Below are positions 33,517 through 43,145 of a DNA stretch of 64,000 bases, piece after piece; positions within the stretch are counted from its first letter, which is position 1, and every line of letters begins with the position of its first letter. A model generated the notes under the pieces. It was not told the DNA's origin, did not search any database, and saw nothing but the letters and a program-made list of their open reading frames with translations. A program made the translations under genes and the position numbers. The DNA comes from Kangiella sp. (GTDB taxonomy: Bacteria > Pseudomonadota > Gammaproteobacteria > Enterobacterales > Kangiellaceae), in the NCBI RefSeq assembly GCF_014762745.1, contig NZ_JABURJ010000091.1, positions 62,001 to 126,000 of the forward strand, in the 5' to 3' direction.

Positions 33517-34883
33517 TCCGGAAACTGCTCGCACCGCTATTGATTCTGGTTGTTGCCAATATTCTCGGCGGTACTTTCGTTTATTATGTGTACTTTCCCT
33601 GGATTTACGATATTGGGGAAAAGGAAGTTAAAGATAGCATCACCGCCGATGCCCGTGAACTTAATTTCAGATTATCCATACTGGACTATAACCACTCGCC
33701 ACAAACGATTGCTCGTGCAGAATATGAGCTGGATGCCAAAATAACCAGCGACCAGCTATCCAACCTGAAACTTGATGACAACATCAAAGACGAACTGAAG
33801 CAGAATCGTTATCTGGTGTATATGCAAGGAGAAGATGGGCCTATCGGTCTAGTCATTCTCAATGACAACGAGTCCGTTCTGGTACTGGGTCCTTATGACG
33901 CCCCCTACTACTATGTTTCTATGACTGATTGGATAGTCTATGCCCTGGTATTGTTATTGCTGAATGGCGGAACTTTATACGGCGTCTACTATTTGAATCA
34001 GCGCAACCTTCGCCCAGCAAGCTATGCTCTGGACAAGGTTCAGTTTGATGGGCTCGCTTTAGACAGAAAAGGTTATGCCCTTGACGATTTAGCAACTAAT
34101 ATTCCTAAGCTCATTCAGCACATTAATGATTTACGAAAAGAGCATCAGCAGAGTCTTTATAACCAGCGCGATCTGATGCATGCAGTTGCTCATGAATTTC
34201 GCGGGCCAATGGCAAGATTGAGTTTTGCTCTGGATTTGTTTAACGACAAAACCAGTGATTCCCGTCGCGAAAAACTTACTGATGATATGCATGATGCTTT
34301 GGATGAACTGGACGCTCTGGTTCGAGAGGTGCTGGGTTACTCACGCTTGAAGCATGGCCAACACCCATTGCAACTGTCCGAGTTTAATATCAAAGAACTA
34401 ACACAGGACGTCTGCGACAAGGTAAAAACCATTCACAACAACAAACAATTTGTGATTTACAGCCAGCCCAACCAAGGCAGCACCCTTTACGCTGATAAAA
34501 ACCTGATTGAACGAGCACTCATTAATCTGATTCGAAATGCGGCGCGTTTTTCAATCTCCACGGTACAGATCAATCTAACCGAATATAATGACTCAATTGA
34601 TATTCAGGTAGAAGATGATGGCCCAGGCATTCCACCCGGCAAGCGTGAGAGAATCTTTGAACCTTTTACTCGCTTAGACTTTAGTCGCAATCGAGATTCA
34701 GGGGGTGCAGGTTTAGGTCTGGCAATCGCTAAAGGCATCATCACCCGCCATCACGGCAAGATCTGGGCAGAGGACAGCCGCATGCTTAATGGAGCCCTGT
34801 TTACCATCACCATGCCATTAAAACAGCTGGAAAGTTCCGAAGAGGAAAAGTCTCTGGAATATCAGGAAGATGACTTAAGCTAA
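33513..34883 (+). CDS. rstB: RstB-like sensor histidine kinase
   Basis: 456 residues. A first membrane helix (about 5-27), a short periplasmic domain, a second helix (about 143-165), then a HAMP-like linker. The dimerisation/phosphoacceptor helix carries HAVAHEFRGPMARLSFAL (His about 229). The ATPase domain has the N box ALINLIRNAARFS, the G1 box DDGPGIPPG, the F box and GGAGLGLAIAKGI. A glutamate-rich tail ends the protein. It is translationally coupled to the rstA-like gene by ATGA. The signal is unknown; E. coli RstB responds to magnesium and acid conditions through PhoPQ, but there is no phoPQ here. Confidence 0.87.
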   Translation: MIRKLLAPLLILVVANILGGTFVYYVYFPWIYDIGEKEVKDSITADARELNFRLSILDYNHSPQTIARAEYELDAKITSDQLSNLKLDDNIKDELKQNRYLVYMQGEDGPIGLVILNDNESVLVLGPYDAPYYYVSMTDWIVYALVLLLLNGGTLYGVYYLNQRNLRPASYALDKVQFDGLALDRKGYALDDLATNIPKLIQHINDLRKEHQQSLYNQRDLMHAVAHEFRGPMARLSFALDLFNDKTSDSRREKLTDDMHDALDELDALVREVLGYSRLKHGQHPLQLSEFNIKELTQDVCDKVKTIHNNKQFVIYSQPNQGSTLYADKNLIERALINLIRNAARFSISTVQINLTEYNDSIDIQVEDDGPGIPPGKRERIFEPFTRLDFSRNRDSGGAGLGLAIAKGIITRHHGKIWAEDSRMLNGALFTITMPLKQLESSEEEKSLEYQEDDLS

Positions 34884-34928
34884 GACAGCTACTCTAAGTC
34901 ATCTTTAGATTCCGATTAATCTGACTGC

Positions 34929-35735
34929 TTACGTACTACACACTTCATGCCAGTCAAAACCCTTATCCTGCTGCGCAATTTTGACTTTCTCCAAAGGCCA
35001 GTTCAGGGCCTCTGCCAATAATTCACTGACCAGTTTGGGACAATTGTTCTGCTCGCTCAGATGAGTGGCTATCACAAGTTGCAACGCCTCCCGCTCCATT
35101 TGCTGCAACAGCTCAATTGCCTGCCTGTTGCTCATATGGCCCATTCTGCCAGCAACGCGTTGCTTGAGGCGATCCGGATAAGGTCCATTCCATAACATCT
35201 CTTCGTCATGATTACACTCGAGCAATATGCCATGACAGGGGGTCAACTGCTCAACAATTTTTGGTGTAAAACACCCAAGGTCAGTCAGAATTGCAAGCCG
35301 CACCTGGTCTTGTGTAAACAAAAATTGGCAGGGCTCCCGGGCATCATGTGGAACGGATAAAGGTGTGATATTGAGGCTACCGATGGAAAAAGGATTAAAA
35401 CCTTCAATGATATTGCAGTGCGGCAAATTACCGCACTTTCCTGACAAAAGGCTGCCACGAGTCGCCCATACTGGTATAGAAAACTTTCGGCTAAGCGCTC
35501 CCACTCCACTGATATGATCCTGATGCTCATGGGTCACCAGAATACCGTCAATCTGCTCTGGTTGCAGATCGATGCGGGGCAGCCGCTTTAGAACTTCTTT
35601 GACGGTGAAACCACAGTCAACCATGACCGTAACTTCACCGTTGGAAACAACTGTTGCATTGCCTTTACTTCCTGAACCCAGCGATGCAACTCTTAATCGA
35701 TTATTGCTTGGCACGGCTTTTGAAGCTGGCTGCAA
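34929..35735 (-). CDS. MBL-fold metallohydrolase (WalJ/YycJ-like)
   Basis: 268 residues. The N-terminal SLGSGSKGNATVV and the metal-binding THEHQDHISG (about residues 68-77) are the landmarks. Later ligands lie in LTDLG and ECNHD, and a C-terminal THLSEQNN follows. The protein belongs to the family around WalJ (YycJ), proposed to be exonucleases in DNA repair. The start overlaps the end of bamC: TTG at 35735 or GTG at 35714 are possible, neither with an ideal ribosome-binding site, so translational coupling is likely. The dapA-bamC-MBL order is common in gammaproteobacteria, usually next to purC, which is not in view here. Confidence 0.85.
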   Translation of the reverse strand: MQPASKAVPSNNRLRVASLGSGSKGNATVVSNGEVTVMVDCGFTVKEVLKRLPRIDLQPEQIDGILVTHEHQDHISGVGALSRKFSIPVWATRGSLLSGKCGNLPHCNIIEGFNPFSIGSLNITPLSVPHDAREPCQFLFTQDQVRLAILTDLGCFTPKIVEQLTPCHGILLECNHDEEMLWNGPYPDRLKQRVAGRMGHMSNRQAIELLQQMEREALQLVIATHLSEQNNCPKLVSELLAEALNWPLEKVKIAQQDKGFDWHEVCST

Positions 35736-36783
35736 ACTCCGGATAAATGCGGGTTACAACACTAGGATCCAGCAGGTTACCCTCATCATCTTTAAAGGTC
35801 ATGCTAACGCCTGATGCCGTAGTTTCAACCAAAATCTGATAATCACCAGGCTCCATCTCAACTTTCGGATTGGCTTCATCATCATTCCACAACCAGGCCC
35901 AGAAACCGGTTGCTGGTTCTTTAACATTAAAGTAGTAAATTCCTGCTGATTGATCACGGTCTGAAACAGTCAGATTTAAGTCTTCAAGAACTCTAGGCAA
36001 CTGATCCCAGACAGCCAAGAATTCACGCTCCGCAGTCAGAGCGATGTTCCCTTGTGGGTTGGTGCTCAGATTGACATTGATAGTACCCTCTTCAAGGATC
36101 CGCTCACGAGCTTCTTTAGTGCGCTCAGAATCATAGAAACCAAGGAAAGCATTCAGGAACTGACTAGCAACTGTTTTTGATGGAGTCATAGCAATCCACT
36201 TCTCGCCCTGCAGGCGTTGGCTTTCAGTATTGCGTGCCTGAAGTGAGATTTCATTCGCATTCTGACCAACAATTTCAAGCGTAATGCGATGGCGTTGTCC
36301 ATCGAGATTATAAGAGCCAATATAATTTGCCAGAGCCGTTTCGTCATCATCGGTGATCCAGTCCGTGCTAACCTGTGAATCGCTGGATGAGGCAACAGGA
36401 ATATTCTTCTGACTCATAAATCGAGAGACATAATCCATAAATGGTGTGTCTTGATGACGAATCCAAACAGTCGGATTTGACTGCTCTAAATCCTCTCGGA
36501 CACCATCACCACCTACCAACAATAACTGTGGTGGGTCAAGCGACAGCTTTTTACCTTCGGCGTCGCGATTGGTAATGATAACGCCTTCTGGAACACGGTA
36601 TCGATCTTGAACATTAATGTGCTTAGCGGTCGGTGGCACCTGAAGTTCAGGCCCCTGCTGGCTACGCATATAACGATCATCAATATCTTCAGTGCCATCT
36701 TTAGCAGAAAACCAGCTACATGAAGACACCGCAGCTAATGAACTTAAAATGATTAGTGTTTTATATTTATTTAATCTCGACAT
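35701..36783 (-). CDS. bamC: BamC, lipoprotein of the outer-membrane assembly complex
   Basis: 360 residues. Lipobox AVSSC (Cys about residue 22) and the long unstructured N-terminus (DRYMRSQQGPELQVPPTAKH) that contacts BamD are typical. Two helix-grip domains follow, in about residues 95-210 and 240-355. The second includes GIYYFNVKEPATGFWAWLW, a recognisable BamC segment. It lies between dapA and the MBL-fold gene, overlapping both, as expected for this conserved operon. Confidence 0.92.
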   Translation of the reverse strand: MSRLNKYKTLIILSSLAAVSSCSWFSAKDGTEDIDDRYMRSQQGPELQVPPTAKHINVQDRYRVPEGVIITNRDAEGKKLSLDPPQLLLVGGDGVREDLEQSNPTVWIRHQDTPFMDYVSRFMSQKNIPVASSSDSQVSTDWITDDDETALANYIGSYNLDGQRHRITLEIVGQNANEISLQARNTESQRLQGEKWIAMTPSKTVASQFLNAFLGFYDSERTKEARERILEEGTINVNLSTNPQGNIALTAEREFLAVWDQLPRVLEDLNLTVSDRDQSAGIYYFNVKEPATGFWAWLWNDDEANPKVEMEPGDYQILVETTASGVSMTFKDDEGNLLDPSVVTRIYPEFAASFKSRAKQ

Positions 36784-37648
36784 TCGCTTGTTCCAACGCT
36801 TGTAATACTTGTGAATGGTACTGTTCAGCTAATACCGTCAATGGCAATAAAATTGTTTCTTGGCATTTGCCCAGTTTGGCCAGAGCCCATTTAACTGGAA
36901 TCGGATTGGCTTCAACAAACAGATCCTGATGTAAAGCTGACAGTTTTTCATTAATAACAGTGGCTTGTTTCCATTGCTCTGCCTGGGCCAATTCGCACAT
37001 TTTGCTCATCAGCGCCGGTGCCACATTGGCGGTCACGGATATGACGCCATGACCACCCCGCTTCATAAACTCCAGAGCCGTAGCATCATCACCACTTAAC
37101 AGGGTGATTGGAGTGCTGCATAGCCGATTAAGTTCCTCAACGCGAGATAAATCACCGGTCGCTTCTTTAATCGCCACAATATTTTCAATATCTGCAAGAC
37201 GAGCAACTGTCTCAGGCAATAAATCACAGGCAGTACGACCAGGTACATTGTAAAGGATAATAGGAAGCTTAGTATTCTCTGCTACAGCCTTAAAGTGTTC
37301 GAACAGGCCCTGCTGACTCGGCTTGCAATAGTAAGGAGTTACCACCAGAGCACCATCAACACCCATGGCCTCGGCCTGCTTGGTCAGCGCAATGGTCTTT
37401 TGGGTACTTATGGCTCCCGTTCCAGCTATCACTGGAACTCGCCCGGCCACCTGCGTCACAGTCAGCTTAATGGCGGCTTCGTAGTCTTTACTATCAACTG
37501 TCGCAGACTCACCAGTAGTCCCCATAATGACGATACCATGGGTGCCCTGGTCAATATGCCACTCAATAAGCTCTTTTAATGCATTCTCGTCAATAGAACC
37601 ATCAGCCTGTAAGGGACTGACAATCGCTACAATACTACCTGAAAACAT
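36767..37648 (-). CDS. dapA: DapA, 4-hydroxy-tetrahydrodipicolinate synthase
   Basis: 293 residues, a TIM-barrel aldolase that condenses pyruvate with aspartate semialdehyde in lysine and diaminopimelate synthesis. The motifs are GTTGESATVDSKDY, VTPYYCKPSQQGLFEHF, the Tyr in LYNVPGRTACDL and the Schiff-base Lys in IVAIKEATGDLSR (about residue 161). Its stop overlaps the bamC start. No lysine riboswitch was recognised in the 170 bases upstream. Confidence 0.96.
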   Translation of the reverse strand: MFSGSIVAIVSPLQADGSIDENALKELIEWHIDQGTHGIVIMGTTGESATVDSKDYEAAIKLTVTQVAGRVPVIAGTGAISTQKTIALTKQAEAMGVDGALVVTPYYCKPSQQGLFEHFKAVAENTKLPIILYNVPGRTACDLLPETVARLADIENIVAIKEATGDLSRVEELNRLCSTPITLLSGDDATALEFMKRGGHGVISVTANVAPALMSKMCELAQAEQWKQATVINEKLSALHQDLFVEANPIPVKWALAKLGKCQETILLPLTVLAEQYHSQVLQALEQANVEIK

Positions 37649-37823
37649 GAACTGGTCCTTAAGGCTCGTCTTTGTTTGCGGGCTATGTTAGCCAGCGAGG
37701 CCAGCAAAAACAAGCAAAATCACAAAAAAGGAGGGATTGCTTGCGACAATATTTTTTCTGACGTAAAGTGATAATGAAAACGAAAAAAATGATTTCAGAA
37801 ACACAACTTTAAAGGAGGCTGAT

Positions 37824-38291
37824 TTGAGCCAACCACAGCTTAATAAAAAAGCACCCAACTTTAAACTTCCCGCCACTGGCGACCAAACTCTTTCACTGGC
37901 CGACTTCAAAGGCAAAAACCTCGTCATCTACTTCTACCCTAAAGACAACACCCCAGGATGCACCACCGAAGGTCAGGACTTCCGTGATCATTTCAAGCAA
38001 TTTCAGAAGCATAACACTGAAATTCTGGGTGTCTCACGCGACAGCATCAGAACTCATGAAAACTTCCGTAAAAAGCACGAGTTTCCTTTTGAATTGCTGT
38101 CCGACGCTGACGAAGAGATGTGCAAAGCTTATGACGTCATTAAGCTGAAGAAACTCTATGGTCGTGAATATATGGGCATCGAGCGCAGTACCTTTTTGAT
38201 TGATGCACAGGGCAAACTGAAACAGGAATGGAGAAAAGTCAAAGTAAAAGGCCACGTAGAAGAAGTATTAGAAGCCGTTAAAGCACTATAA
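37824..38291 (+). CDS. bcp: Bcp, thiol peroxidase (peroxiredoxin)
   Basis: 155 residues. Reduces hydrogen and organic peroxides in the cytoplasm. The peroxidatic Cys lies in YPKDNTPGCTTEGQDFRDH (about residue 47). The second Cys position five residues later, present in atypical two-Cys Bcp, is not a Cys here, so it may work as a one-Cys enzyme. The start codon is TTG at 37824, chosen because of the excellent AAAGGAGG at 37811-37818. It precedes phoH2 by 22 bases. Confidence 0.93.
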   Translation: MSQPQLNKKAPNFKLPATGDQTLSLADFKGKNLVIYFYPKDNTPGCTTEGQDFRDHFKQFQKHNTEILGVSRDSIRTHENFRKKHEFPFELLSDADEEMCKAYDVIKLKKLYGREYMGIERSTFLIDAQGKLKQEWRKVKVKGHVEEVLEAVKAL

Positions 38292-38313
38292 TAAACCACT
38301 TGAGAGGTGCCTC

Positions 38314-39735
38314 ATGGTAAAAGAAAACCTGGACGGAAAACGTCTATTCGTATTGGACACGAATGTATTGATGCACGACCCAACCGCTCTATTCCGTTTC
38401 GAAGAGCATGATATTTTAATTCCGATGGTAGTTCTTGAAGAGCTGGACGCTGGAAAGAAAGGGGTTTCGGAGGTGGCTCGAAATGTTCGGCAAGTCAGCC
38501 GCTATCTCGACGACCTGCTCTCCGCAGCCGAAGAAGGCGAAGACCCCATGGTTGCAGGAATCCACATCGGCCTTATCCCGCAAATACAAGACAAGAACAA
38601 ACACGGCAAGATTTACTTCCAGACCAAAGAACATATTGATCGACTCCCTGATTCCCTTCCTAGCAGCAAAGCGGATAACACCATCCTTAATGTAGCCCTT
38701 GCGCTACAAGCGCGTGATGATGATAGAACTGTCACGCTAGTGTCTAAAGACATCAATCTTCGCATCAAGGCCAATATCGTTGGCGTTCATGCTGAAGACT
38801 ATTACAACGACAAGGTGCTGGATGATGTTGAACAACTCTATACTGGCTATTATGAACTTCCCGAGAATTTCTGGGACACCCACAGCCGCGATATTGACTC
38901 CTGGCAGGAAGAAGGCAAAACCTACTACCGCATTCAGGGGCCTTTAGTTTCCGAATGGTCAATTAACGAGTGCTTATATCAACCACAGGATAATTTTGAA
39001 GCCATAGTCCGCTCCGTCGAAGAAGAAGATGGTCATGCGACTGCCACTATTGAGCTGCTCACCGATTATCGAAGCGACAGTCACAATATCTGGGGCATCA
39101 CCGCCCGCAACCGCGAACAAAGTTATGCACTGAACCTCTTGATGGATCCTGAGATTGACTTTGTCACCCTGCAAGGCCCGGCCGGTACTGGTAAGACACT
39201 ATTAGCGCTTGCTGCTGCCTTAGAACAGACCATTGAGCTAAAACGCTACAAAGAAATCATAGTCACCCGGGTAACGGTTTCTGTGGGCGAAGATATTGGG
39301 TTCCTGCCCGGAACCGAGGAAGAAAAAATGACGCCCTGGATGGGCGCACTGATGGACAACCTTGAAGTGCTCTCCCCGTCCGATAACGATGAATGGGGAA
39401 CCGCAGTAACGCACGACCTGCTGCGTAAATGGATCAAGGTCCGTTCCCTAAACTTCATGCGCGGCAGAACCTTTCTCAATAAATTCATCATCATTGACGA
39501 AGCACAGAATCTGACTTCAAAGCAGATGAAAACCCTCATTACCCGTGCAGGTCCCGGCACCAAAGTGGTCTGTATGGGTAACGTTGCTCAAATTGACACA
39601 CCCTATCTGACTGAGACCACTTCCGGTATTACTTTTGTTGTCGACCGTTTCAAGAACTGGGCACATTCAGGACACATGACCCTTAAACGCGGCGAACGAT
39701 CACGCTTGGCTGATTACGCCTCAGAATTGCTTTAA
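38314..39735 (+). CDS. PhoH2-type protein: PIN RNase domain plus PhoH ATPase
   Basis: 473 residues. The N-terminal PIN domain (about 8-150) has acidic catalytic residues in FVLDTNVLMHDP, ELDAGKKG and SKADNTILNVAL. The C-terminal PhoH ATPase has Walker A GPAGTGKTLLALA (about residue 288) and Walker B KFIIIDEAQNLTSKQ (about 391). Homologues are RNA helicases/RNases with toxin-antitoxin ancestry. Ends at a strong bidirectional terminator. Confidence 0.92.
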   Translation: MVKENLDGKRLFVLDTNVLMHDPTALFRFEEHDILIPMVVLEELDAGKKGVSEVARNVRQVSRYLDDLLSAAEEGEDPMVAGIHIGLIPQIQDKNKHGKIYFQTKEHIDRLPDSLPSSKADNTILNVALALQARDDDRTVTLVSKDINLRIKANIVGVHAEDYYNDKVLDDVEQLYTGYYELPENFWDTHSRDIDSWQEEGKTYYRIQGPLVSEWSINECLYQPQDNFEAIVRSVEEEDGHATATIELLTDYRSDSHNIWGITARNREQSYALNLLMDPEIDFVTLQGPAGTGKTLLALAAALEQTIELKRYKEIIVTRVTVSVGEDIGFLPGTEEEKMTPWMGALMDNLEVLSPSDNDEWGTAVTHDLLRKWIKVRSLNFMRGRTFLNKFIIIDEAQNLTSKQMKTLITRAGPGTKVVCMGNVAQIDTPYLTETTSGITFVVDRFKNWAHSGHMTLKRGERSRLADYASELL

Positions 39736-39742
39736 CAAACAT

Positions 39743-39769
39743 AAAAACCTCGTCACTGACGAGGTTTTT
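39743..39769. terminator. Bidirectional terminator between phoH2 and the PerM-type gene
   Basis: A 12-bp stem, 39743-39754 with 39758-39769, has loop ACT and T runs on both strands. It immediately follows the convergent stop codons. Confidence 0.95.
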
Positions 39770-39772
39770 TCG

Positions 39773-40885
39773 TTAGAAGTCTTCTTCTGATTCAGGAGCT
39801 TCGAGCACCTTTTGCGGCTCACTTTCCTGTAACTGTTCCTTGTGTTCTTTTATTGCCAACAATACTGCATTAACCAGAATAGCTAGCGGAATAGCGAAGA
39901 AGACGCCCCAGAAGCCCCATAGACCACCAAACAGCAGAATCGAACCAATGATGGCTACTGGATGCAGATTGACTGCCTCAGAGAAGATCAGCGGCACCAG
40001 CAGGTTACCATCCAGAATCTGGATGATGAAATAAATCACCATCATAATATAAAAGTCATGGGTAAAGCCCCACTGGAAGAAAGCAATTAACGCTACAGGA
40101 ATAGTAACCAGCGCTGCCCCAATATAAGGAATAAGAACCGACAATCCCACACAAACACCCAACAGCAAGGCATAGTTCAAACCCATAATCAGGAAGCTTA
40201 TATACGACACGGTTCCGACGATAACAATCTCCAGAGCTTTACCGCGAATATAATTGCCGATCTGTCGGTTAACTTCATTCCAAACTGCTTCAGCCAGATG
40301 GCGCTCCTGCGGTAACCATTGAGTACACCAGCCAATAATCTGAGTACGGTCTTTTAGGAAGAAAAACACCAATAGCGGCACCAGAATGATGTAAACCAGC
40401 AGAGTTGCCACACTCATTAAAGAACTGACCGAGGCACTCAGCAGCGCCTCACCAAAACTGGCAAGCTCACTATTCAAGCTGGAATAAAAAGCATTCACCT
40501 GTTCGACACTGACCAGGTTCGGATACTTTTCAGGCAACTCAAGTATGGTGTCACGCAACTTAGTCATAATATTGGGAAGCTCAATGACCAGTCGTGAACC
40601 CTGGTTCCAGATCAGCGGAATAAGACCAAAGACAATAATAAGAGCTAGCCCCAGAAATCCCGCAAATACCAGTAACACCGAGAATAATCTCGACAAGCCT
40701 TTACGAGTCATAGCTGAAACAACCCACTCCAATAGGTAAGCAAAAACCAATGCCCATAAAATAGGCGCCAGGATGTCACCTACTGTTAAAATGATAACAA
40801 AGCCCACAATCAGCAGCATACTGAGTACAACGGTAGCCGGGCTTGAGAAATTACGCTTAAACCAACGAGTAAATATTGTTGTCAT
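39773..40885 (-). CDS. AI-2E/PerM family membrane transporter
   Basis: About 370 residues with roughly eight membrane segments. A pair near the N-terminus (PATVVLSMLLIVGFVIILTVG ...) is followed by the amphipathic middle part (IVMTKLRDTILELPEKYPNLVSVEQ-like). The C-terminal block GLNYALLLGVCVGLSVLIPYIGAALVTIPVAL is characteristic of the family. Substrate is unknown; some members export autoinducer-2 or act as ion/proton antiporters. The ATG at 40885 has GGATATT upstream. Divergent from bepA. Confidence 0.87.
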   Translation of the reverse strand: MTTIFTRWFKRNFSSPATVVLSMLLIVGFVIILTVGDILAPILWALVFAYLLEWVVSAMTRKGLSRLFSVLLVFAGFLGLALIIVFGLIPLIWNQGSRLVIELPNIMTKLRDTILELPEKYPNLVSVEQVNAFYSSLNSELASFGEALLSASVSSLMSVATLLVYIILVPLLVFFFLKDRTQIIGWCTQWLPQERHLAEAVWNEVNRQIGNYIRGKALEIVIVGTVSYISFLIMGLNYALLLGVCVGLSVLIPYIGAALVTIPVALIAFFQWGFTHDFYIMMVIYFIIQILDGNLLVPLIFSEAVNLHPVAIIGSILLFGGLWGFWGVFFAIPLAILVNAVLLAIKEHKEQLQESEPQKVLEAPESEEDF

Positions 40886-41013
40886 GGAATATCCAAATTT
40901 GCTCAATGTTTGATCACTGAACATGATACACAGTTCGAGATTGAACTTTTACCACACAAGTCCCATCATATACAGTAACCTGCTTATGATTTTGTCACAC
41001 CATATTACAATTT

Positions 41014-42513
41014 ATGAATAAACCTAAACCAAAGCTCCCACAAAAGCTAAGCTCTCTACTCGTTGGGCTAAGCCTAAGCAGTTGCATCACCCTGGCTTCG
41101 CTAACGGCTTCGGCAGCCGCAAATGACCTGCCTAAGCTAGGAGAAGCAGCCGGTGCAACCTTGTCTGTGTCAGAAGAGCAGATGATTGGTGACCAGATCA
41201 TGGCGCAAATTCGCCGTAGTCAGTTTTTGATGAAAGATCCACTGATTACCGACTATATCCAGCAGTTAGGTCATAAGCTGGTAGCAGCTAACCCAGACGC
41301 ATTGGGAAGACGCTTTCAATTCTTTGTTATTCAGGAAAACTCCATTAATGCCTTTGCCTTACCAGGTGGTTATATCGGCATCCACTCAGGTCTGATTACC
41401 GCCTCGCAAAGCGAAAGTGAACTTGCTTCAGTGCTTGGACATGAGGTGGCACATGTCACTCAACGTCACCTGGCCAGGCGTTTAGAGCAACAGGACAAAA
41501 TTTCCATACCAACAATTTTGGGGGTGATTGCCTCTGTTATTGCCGCAACGCAGGATCCTGAGGCTGGCATTGCAGGCATGAGCGCCACTCAGGCAGCGGC
41601 ACAACAAAGCATTATTACCCATACCCGAGATAACGAACAGGAAGCCGACCGGATTGGTATTACCATGCTTGCAGGAGCCGGTTTTGATGTTCGAGCTGCC
41701 GCAGACTTTTTCGAGACCCTGCAACAGGCTAGTCGCTATACTCAGATGCCACCTGAAATTTTACTGACCCACCCGCTTTCAAGAAATCGTATTGCCGCAG
41801 CTCGCGAACGCTCACAGTTATATCCTCAGATCGAGCATCAGAATTCAGTTAGTTACTATCTGGTCAAAGCGCGAATTAAAAGCATCGAAATGGTTAATAA
41901 CAACGACAGCTTTAGATTACTGGAGCAGAAGTTCGGTAAGGGGCAGTTGACGTCAATTGAAGATCGCTATCTGTATGCAGAGCTTCTAAAAAAGAAAGGA
42001 AGGTCACAACAGGCCTTGCCCATTTTAAAAGCCTTATATAAAGAATACCCTGACAATCATCTATTATTGTTCACACTGGCTGAAGCTCATCGGGTCAACA
42101 AGACTTCGTCGGAAATACTACCCGAACTGACAAAGCAGCTCGAAAAAACGCCTGGTTCGACAAAATTGATACTGGCCACTGCACAAATTTATCTTGATAA
42201 TAACCAATCCCAACAAGCGGAGAAATTGTTGCTTCGTTATGCAGACGTCAATCAGCATAATCCAAACTATCTTTATCTACTTGCGGAAGCCCAGGCAAAG
42301 GCTGGCCATACTCCTGAAATGCATGAAACAACAGGTCAATATCTGTTGCTACTGGGTGACTTGCGAACCGCCAAAAAACACTTTGAATTAGCGCTTAACA
42401 GCACATCCAAAGATCCTTACGCGCAGACTCGAATTCAAGCCAGACTGGAAGAGGTCAACAAAAGAATTCGTGAAGTTCTGACTGAAAATGCTCGCTCAAG
42501 ATATGCAGGTTAA
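41014..42513 (+). CDS. bepA: BepA-like periplasmic M48 metalloprotease with TPR domain
   Basis: 499 residues. A signal peptide of about 35 residues precedes the M48 protease. The zinc motif HEVAH is in LGHEVAHVTQRHLARR (about residue 148), and the third ligand is in EQEADRIGI (about 210). A C-terminal tetratricopeptide region (about 300-490) follows, as in BepA, which monitors LptD and BAM-substrate assembly. The ATG overlaps nothing and has no strong ribosome-binding site. Confidence 0.92.
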   Translation: MNKPKPKLPQKLSSLLVGLSLSSCITLASLTASAAANDLPKLGEAAGATLSVSEEQMIGDQIMAQIRRSQFLMKDPLITDYIQQLGHKLVAANPDALGRRFQFFVIQENSINAFALPGGYIGIHSGLITASQSESELASVLGHEVAHVTQRHLARRLEQQDKISIPTILGVIASVIAATQDPEAGIAGMSATQAAAQQSIITHTRDNEQEADRIGITMLAGAGFDVRAAADFFETLQQASRYTQMPPEILLTHPLSRNRIAAARERSQLYPQIEHQNSVSYYLVKARIKSIEMVNNNDSFRLLEQKFGKGQLTSIEDRYLYAELLKKKGRSQQALPILKALYKEYPDNHLLLFTLAEAHRVNKTSSEILPELTKQLEKTPGSTKLILATAQIYLDNNQSQQAEKLLLRYADVNQHNPNYLYLLAEAQAKAGHTPEMHETTGQYLLLLGDLRTAKKHFELALNSTSKDPYAQTRIQARLEEVNKRIREVLTENARSRYAG

Positions 42514-42534
42514 TCTCAGCGAGCACAGCAAGAT

Positions 42535-43020
42535 CTATTCAGCAGCCTGAGCCGACTTTACCTTCTCAATTAGCTCAACAATCTTGTGGCGGTCTACCTT
42601 GCCCATCAAAGGCCCCATTATTTCACCTTTTGGAGTTACGATATAACTGGCGGGCAGGCTTTGTGGGCGCTCCATCGGCAAATAAGGCATTGGCTCGGTG
42701 GCAACAACCGGATACTGAATATCAAGCTTTTCAGATAGCGCGCTCAATTCATCATTAGGCAACCGATCAAAGCTGACGCCAATAACCTGAATGTCATCGT
42801 TCTCCTGAGCCAGTAAATTAAGCTCGGGAATTTCTTCAAGACAAGGTGGACACCACTCGGCCCAGAAATTCACAACCAACCATCTTCCATTATAGTCAGA
42901 CAGGCTTTTTTGCTCTCCGTTTAGCAGTGAAAACTCTTTGCCACTATCACAGGCAACGACCAGAGATAAAAGAGAAGCTATAAAGAGCAAGCGCAAACAG
43001 AAAAGTCTCATAATAATCAT
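42535..43020 (-). CDS. TlpA-like lipoprotein thioredoxin
   Basis: 161 residues. The lipobox LVVAC gives a lipid-anchored periplasmic protein. The thioredoxin active site is WCPPC in NFWAEWCPPCLEEIPEL (about residue 60), with a conserved cis-proline region SLPASYIV. A reductase role towards periplasmic disulfides is expected. An alternative ATG three codons later (43011) cannot be excluded. Convergent with bepA. Confidence 0.85.
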   Translation of the reverse strand: MIIMRLFCLRLLFIASLLSLVVACDSGKEFSLLNGEQKSLSDYNGRWLVVNFWAEWCPPCLEEIPELNLLAQENDDIQVIGVSFDRLPNDELSALSEKLDIQYPVVATEPMPYLPMERPQSLPASYIVTPKGEIMGPLMGKVDRHKIVELIEKVKSAQAAE

Positions 43021-43145
43021 TTAAAAATCATTGGGTTAGAAAGCGTTAATTTGAATAGAATGGTGGAAATGCCACTAACTTTCGGGCATATTATACTCAG
43101 TGGACTGAATAAATAATAGAACTATAGCCCGGTAGGCACTATTAA

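Noticed and set aside
37688-37927. Minus-strand small hydrophobic protein overlapping the bcp start
   Set aside because: It overlaps the strong ribosome-binding site and conserved start of bcp on the opposite strand and has no homology I recognise.
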